From Ignisphaera sp. (GTDB lineage Archaea > Thermoproteota > Thermoprotei_A > Sulfolobales > Ignisphaeraceae): DNA of 38,720 bases. The DNA is taken from assembly GCA_025058535.1 (NCBI GenBank), contig JANXEL010000091.1:1-38720 (forward strand). The letters are read 5' to 3'. Shown in pieces: positions 34,777 to 38,720 of this stretch. Within the stretch, counting starts at the first letter, position 1; every line of letters begins with the position of its first letter. The notes beneath the pieces were generated by a model. That model searched no databases, was not told the origin of the DNA, and saw nothing but the letters and a program-made list of their open reading frames with translations. The position numbers and the translations under genes were made by a program.

Positions 34777-35304
34777 TTGTATATCATAAGAAAATATGCA
34801 AAAATATTGCTTAATGTCCTTCTAGCACTAATTGTAGCGTTTCTACTGTATGCTAACATCGCATACTATGTTTTTGGCCAAATAACACTAGCTATTGTAA
34901 GAGGTGGTAGTATGTACCCCCTCCTACGCGATGGTGATTTGGTGATAGTGGTTCCTACACATACGATAGATCTCGGTGATGTGATTGTGTATAGAAATGA
35001 TAGAGAGGAGTTCGTGATTCATAGAGTAGTTGCAAAGCTAGAATGTAATGGTAAAACTTTGTATGTAACAAAGGGAGATAATAATCCATTTATAGATAGT
35101 CTTAGTATAGTATACAGAAAGAGCATTGAATGCTCAGATGCGAGACAGACTACCATTAATAGCACCTCCCGCAAGTATGTAGAATACTTGCTTAAATTGC
35201 TGGAAGGTGTTAACAGAGGTATAGATAATAATAGAATAGTAGGCAAAGCGTTGAGTATCAATAATATAGTAATTAAGGTGACAGGGTTATTAATTAATAG
35301 CTGA
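34777..35304 (+). CDS. Signal peptidase I, archaeal/ER type
   Basis: Membrane serine protease that removes signal peptides from secreted proteins. The 175 residues contain one N-terminal membrane helix (about 8-33), catalytic Ser45 in RGGSMYP, His82 in FVIHRVV (the archaeal and eukaryotic Sec11-type His replacing the bacterial Lys), and the GDNNPF box (Asp101). A hydrophobic end (IVIKVTGLLI) may be a second membrane-associated segment. It starts with TTG one base after the upstream stop, so translation is probably coupled to the zinc-ribbon gene. It converges with topA. Confidence 0.92.
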   Translation: MYIIRKYAKILLNVLLALIVAFLLYANIAYYVFGQITLAIVRGGSMYPLLRDGDLVIVVPTHTIDLGDVIVYRNDREEFVIHRVVAKLECNGKTLYVTKGDNNPFIDSLSIVYRKSIECSDARQTTINSTSRKYVEYLLKLLEGVNRGIDNNRIVGKALSINNIVIKVTGLLINS

Positions 35305-35326
35305 TGGTAAAGGAATATTACATCAT

Positions 35327-37363
35327 CTACTGATTCTTTATTAGTAAATATTTGCATACTTCCTTTATGTGTATCCCAGTATTATGCAGCTTTAGGAGTT
35401 TTTCAATGTAATTATTCCAACTATAACCTAGCCTCTTCCAGTGCTCGTACGAATTCTTAAGTTTTTCAAAAGCTGTGTAATGAAATATGCAAAAGCCACT
35501 CTGAACCGCATTGCGATTGCACACCACACATCTTTGGCGTGGCAATTCTGCTGCATTTTTCTCATGATTATATGCTATATAATTATATACCTCCTCTATA
35601 AGGTTTTTTTCGAGAGTTTTTATGTTGGTTATATGGCGCAGTATCATTTTTTTAGCTTCATTAACTATATCATCACAACTATTTTTCCCAAACTTAATGG
35701 ATTCGAGATAGGATTCGAATTCTCTGGTGAGATCCACGCTGATAAGCTCTCGCACGTACTTTCTTAGTATATTAACTATCATCATACCTATATCAGATAT
35801 GTCAGTGTTTTTTGATCTTTGAATTAAATAGCCTCTTTTATACAGCAACTCTATAATTTCAGCACGTGTAGATTCTGTACCTATCCCTACGTTTTCCATC
35901 CATTTTAATAAAGAATACCTATTTACAGACCTCTCTACCCTGGTATATCTAGTTGTAAGCTTGTACCTCTTAATGGGTACCAGCGATCCTCTTCTTAACC
36001 CTTCATATGGAATAATTTTCTCCGACACCGGGTATGGGTAATACTTAAGCCAACCACTATAAAGTATTTTTAAAGCAGTTGCGGAATACCTTCGCTTATT
36101 AATTTCAAATGTTAGTTCTGCTACTTGTATTTTCGCAGATGACGAAAATGTTGCTAGATATCTTCTAACTATTAAATCATATAGCCTTATATGAGCCTCA
36201 CTAAGCTTGGCGCTAATTTTTTCACCTGTTGGATAGATAGCCGGATGTGCAGGATCATCTTTTGCTCCATTATTTGGCTTCAGCAAGCCATTCTTTTCTT
36301 TAAACAGATCTTCAATATAGCTTCTGTATTCGATGTTCTCTGCAAGTCTTTCAATGATGTGTCTATTGTCTAATGTTTGTGGAAGTTTCTGGCTATTCGT
36401 TCTAGGATAACTGATTAACGCTTCTAAATATAGATCTTCCGCCAGTTTTTGCGTCTTGTATGGTGTGAAGCCGTATATCTTATATGCATCGCTTTGAAGA
36501 TCTGTCAGATTAAATGGATGTGGCGGCTGAAGCTCGATATTTTTCACTCTTATATCTACCACTTTAGCATATAAATTTTCTCTGATGCCTTTTATGTACT
36601 CCCTAGCCTCCTCTAATGATTTGAAAGGTTCATCAATTAGGCTGATTCTGTATTCATTTCCATTTATATCGATCCATATGACTGGGTATATTAATGGTAT
36701 CGGTATATGGAGCTTTTTTTGAAGAATTATATCTGCAGCGTATGCCAGCGTAGGTGTTTGAACTCTCCCCGCGCTAAGTACACCTCTTAGCTTAAGTGCT
36801 TTGGAATATATATCCATCAACATTCTGGATATATTTATACCCCACATCCAATCAAGAACGTGCCGACAATATCCTGCCTCAATCATTTCAAAATCCATGG
36901 GTAGAAGGTTGGCAAACGCTTTCAAGATTTCTTGTTTAGTTAAACTCGAGAATTTAACTCTCTTTGCTTTTTCAATATCACCCATATTATGAATAATTAG
37001 ATATCCTATTAGAGAACCCTCTATATCATAATCACATGCATTTATATATTCATCAGCATTTCTAAATAGAATGTCGAGAACTTTAAGAAATCGATATGTG
37101 TGTTTGCCCTTTCTATCTACACGATACCTAGGTACCCATCTATAGTTGAAGACCGGATAACCCTTCTCGTCCGTGTAAAGCGAGTAGAGGTGTCCAGCAG
37201 CTGAAGCTATAACATACGTCTTACCTGCTTTACGTATAGTCCATATAGGTACTCCAAGCACTCTTCTCCTACTTGCCTTACCAAGGGCATTCGCTATTTT
37301 TTCTGCCGCCTTTGGCTTTTCAGCTATAACCAATACGTAGCTACGTAGTGGTAGAGTGTTCAT
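35327..37363 (-). CDS. topA: DNA topoisomerase type IA (TopA/Top3-like)
   Basis: Relaxes or decatenates DNA by single-strand passage. The 678 residues show the Toprim domain with IAEKP (Glu15), SAAGHLY and DYDIEG (Asp111, Asp113), the SAGRVQTPTL block (197-206), and the active-site Tyr319 in LISYPRTNS. Downstream NVGIGTESTRAEII is the conserved gate motif. The C-terminus carries a CVVC plus CIFH knuckle and a helical tail that is not part of the catalytic core and may bind DNA or partners. Length and wording fit the crenarchaeal topoisomerase III group; reverse gyrase is ruled out by absence of a helicase part. It follows rpoK on the same strand with 88 bases between. Confidence 0.95.
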   Translation of the reverse strand: MNTLPLRSYVLVIAEKPKAAEKIANALGKASRRRVLGVPIWTIRKAGKTYVIASAAGHLYSLYTDEKGYPVFNYRWVPRYRVDRKGKHTYRFLKVLDILFRNADEYINACDYDIEGSLIGYLIIHNMGDIEKAKRVKFSSLTKQEILKAFANLLPMDFEMIEAGYCRHVLDWMWGINISRMLMDIYSKALKLRGVLSAGRVQTPTLAYAADIILQKKLHIPIPLIYPVIWIDINGNEYRISLIDEPFKSLEEAREYIKGIRENLYAKVVDIRVKNIELQPPHPFNLTDLQSDAYKIYGFTPYKTQKLAEDLYLEALISYPRTNSQKLPQTLDNRHIIERLAENIEYRSYIEDLFKEKNGLLKPNNGAKDDPAHPAIYPTGEKISAKLSEAHIRLYDLIVRRYLATFSSSAKIQVAELTFEINKRRYSATALKILYSGWLKYYPYPVSEKIIPYEGLRRGSLVPIKRYKLTTRYTRVERSVNRYSLLKWMENVGIGTESTRAEIIELLYKRGYLIQRSKNTDISDIGMMIVNILRKYVRELISVDLTREFESYLESIKFGKNSCDDIVNEAKKMILRHITNIKTLEKNLIEEVYNYIAYNHEKNAAELPRQRCVVCNRNAVQSGFCIFHYTAFEKLKNSYEHWKRLGYSWNNYIEKLLKLHNTGIHIKEVCKYLLIKNQ

Positions 37364-37451
37364 TTTAATCTGTACTTCCCTAGAATTACTTTGGTAGTCT
37401 TAAAATAGTTTACCGCATTAAATAATGAAAAATAGGAATCATTGTGCATTA

Positions 37452-37814
37452 TTATGCTTCTTCGCCAAAGATTTTCGTTACAAGCGTTTCCATGCTTCTT
37501 ATTTTCTTCTGCTCAACTTCGGTCAAAATTTTTAAGGGTATGAGCTGGTATTCACTATTAGGTTTCTCACGTTTTATTATTATTGGCAGTACTCCAATTA
37601 AGAGCTCTTGCTCCGCAATAACTACTGGATCCCTGGATTTTAGTTTAGAGATGTCTATAAGGGGAGCAGCACCCATTGATAGCTGTATTGCTCTCGCTGC
37701 AATAATTCTAGCCCTCTCATATTTTGTCAGTCTTTTTGGACCTATCTTAATATCATCAATTTTGCGTGCAATAACATCTTCTATACTGAGCTTCTCACTC
37801 AACTTAGTCGCCAT
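37452..37814 (-). CDS. rpoK: RNA polymerase subunit K (Rpb6/omega homologue)
   Basis: Assembly subunit of the archaeal RNA polymerase. The 120-residue protein has the diagnostic LTKYERARIIAARAIQLS followed by MGAAPLID and the strand block VIAEQELLIGVLPIII. It carries an N-terminal helix (SEKLSIEDVIARKID) and a C-terminal extension of about 35 residues (KREKPNSEY to KIFGEEA) beyond the usual core, making it somewhat long for the family. The ATG at 37814 follows a TATA-like TAAATATAAATAAG at 37877-37890. It is upstream of topA and downstream of the thermosome gene on one strand. Confidence 0.93.
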   Translation of the reverse strand: MATKLSEKLSIEDVIARKIDDIKIGPKRLTKYERARIIAARAIQLSMGAAPLIDISKLKSRDPVVIAEQELLIGVLPIIIKREKPNSEYQLIPLKILTEVEQKKIRSMETLVTKIFGEEA

Positions 37815-37876
37815 ACAGCATTAGATGAAATAGGATGTTCCCAGAAACAATAAAAAATTTTCATGAATTCCATGTT

Positions 37877-37890
37877 CTTATTTATATTTA
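37877..37890 (-). promoter_or_regulatory. Predicted TATA promoter of rpoK
   Basis: TAAATATAAATAAG on the minus strand, with an expected start of transcription about 27 bases downstream and a leader of roughly 40 bases before the ATG at 37814. It lies just past the thermosome stop, so rpoK-topA may form a separate unit. Confidence 0.45.
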
Positions 37891-37918
37891 AGATCTTTCT
37901 TAAGCAGCTGTTTTAACT

Positions 37919-38720
37919 TTAATACGAAGGTAGTTTGCTACCTGCTTCTTCTTCCTCTTCCTTCTTACCTTCCTTCTTACCCTTCTCTTCCCTCTTTGGA
38001 GACGCTGCTATTACATCATCTATCTTTAAGACAGCCGAGGCTGTTTCTGTAGCACTCTTTACTATCTGCTTCTTAACCATAACAGGTTCAACCACATTTA
38101 TTGTGCTGATATCCTCTATAATCTTGCCGTTAACCACATCTACACCAGCACCAATTTTTCCTTCTGCATGATGTCTTCTCAGCTCCATTATTGCTTCCAA
38201 TACATCCATACCAGCCGTCTGAGCTAGTATTGAGGGTATCTCCTCTAGTGCATCAGCAAATGCTAGAATAGCTAACTGTTCCCTACCCCCAACACTTTCA
38301 GCCCATTTACGCAGCTTCATGGCAACATCAATCTCTGCAGCACCCCCTCCAAACACAATTTTAGGATCTCTTAGAATATTTCTTATCGTATTTAAGCCAT
38401 CATTGATACTTCTCTCGACCTCGTCTAGAAGCATGTCGTTAGCTCCTCTCAATAGTATAGTTACAGCTCTTGGATTTCTACACCTCTCAACAAACACCAT
38501 CTTATCGTTTCCTACCCTCCTCTCCTCAACAACCTCACAAATACCCAAATCCCTCTCCGTCAGATCTCTCACACTAGTTACTATTCTTCCTCCTGTTGCT
38601 CTCTCTAGCTTCTCCATATCGCTCCTCTTAACCCTTCTAACAGCCATAATACCCTTCTTAGCAAGATAGTGCTGAGCAACATCATCAATACCCTTCTGAC
38701 ATACTACAACAGTTGCACCA
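37919..38720 (-). CDS. thsA: Thermosome (group II chaperonin) subunit, partial
   Basis: Only the C-terminal half or so (267 codons) lies in the window; the frame is open to the edge and continues beyond it. The first residues seen, [20 protein letters not shown], then [20 protein letters not shown], belong to the apical domain. [14 protein letters not shown] marks the return to the equatorial domain, and [11 protein letters not shown] and VLKIDDVI are the typical end of the subunit. The tail is a charged [17 protein letters not shown] run. The chaperonin forms two stacked eight- or nine-membered rings and folds proteins in the cytosol. Which paralogue (alpha or beta) it is cannot be told. Confidence 0.96.
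   Translation of the reverse strand, partial: GATVVVCQKGIDDVAQHYLAKKGIMAVRRVKRSDMEKLERATGGRIVTSVRDLTERDLGICEVVEERRVGNDKMVFVERCRNPRAVTILLRGANDMLLDEVERSINDGLNTIRNILRDPKIVFGGGAAEIDVAMKLRKWAESVGGREQLAILAFADALEEIPSILAQTAGMDVLEAIMELRRHHAEGKIGAGVDVVNGKIIEDISTINVVEPVMVKKQIVKSATETASAVLKIDDVIAASPKREEKGKKEGKKEEEEEAGSKLPSY

Noticed and set aside
1-38720. CRISPR arrays, insertion sequences, prophage
   Set aside because: No regularly spaced repeats, no transposase or integrase motifs and no phage structural genes were seen.

Overview
The window (38.7 kb, AT-rich) is chromosomal DNA of a hyperthermophilic crenarchaeon (Thermoproteota). Supporting this are a PolB1-type replicative polymerase, Taw1 (wyosine biosynthesis), a multidomain TmcA, an Lhr-family helicase, a NucS/EndoMS nuclease, archaeal L12 next to an archaeal-type alaS, RpoK and a thermosome. 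Promoters are TATA-type and many starts have a GGTGA-like Shine-Dalgarno. Low GC and gene content would suit the Desulfurococcales/Ignisphaera side of the phylum, but the genus is inference.

Layout. 1-1350: partial radical SAM/B12-like protein (minus). 1471-5336: a DUF2192-like protein, a small conserved-looking protein and an Lhr helicase (plus). 5344-6375: a two-cluster ferredoxin and a zinc-lid adenylate kinase (minus). 6376-8496: about 2.1 kb with no intact gene. It holds an ABC-ATPase remnant, other broken open stretches, a palindrome cluster and a GC-rich island. 8497-14327 (minus): tRNA-Arg(UCU), alaS, ribosomal L12, an MBL-fold hydrolase and Taw1. 14410-18286 (plus): a tight run of five hydrolases: DHH phosphoesterase, NucS, hotdog thioesterase, UPF0282 MBL protein and metallophosphoesterase. 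18324-26455 (minus): a small Cys/His protein overlapping tmcA, TmcA, Cdc48 and pyruvate phosphate dikinase. 26616-31292 (plus): a hexapeptide acyltransferase, PolB1, a two-helix membrane protein and an acidic-tailed small protein. 31324-34339 (minus): a small thioredoxin-fold-like protein, a Drg/TGS GTPase and enolase. A box C/D guide RNA lies on the opposite strand between the last two. 34455-35304 (plus): a zinc-ribbon protein and signal peptidase. 35327-38720 (minus): topoisomerase IA, RpoK and a partial thermosome subunit.

Most genes serve the information-processing core: replication and repair (PolB1, TopA, NucS, DHH, Lhr), translation and tRNA modification (AlaRS, tRNA-Arg, L12, Taw1, TmcA, C/D RNA), and protein quality control (thermosome, Cdc48 with a proteasome-docking type C-terminus). 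Central carbon metabolism is represented by enolase and PPDK. The least explained parts are the 6.4-8.5 kb gene graveyard, the hydrolase run around NucS, the small proteins attached to tmcA and polB1, and several promoter- or leader-embedded inverted repeats. No CRISPR array, intact insertion sequence or prophage was seen.
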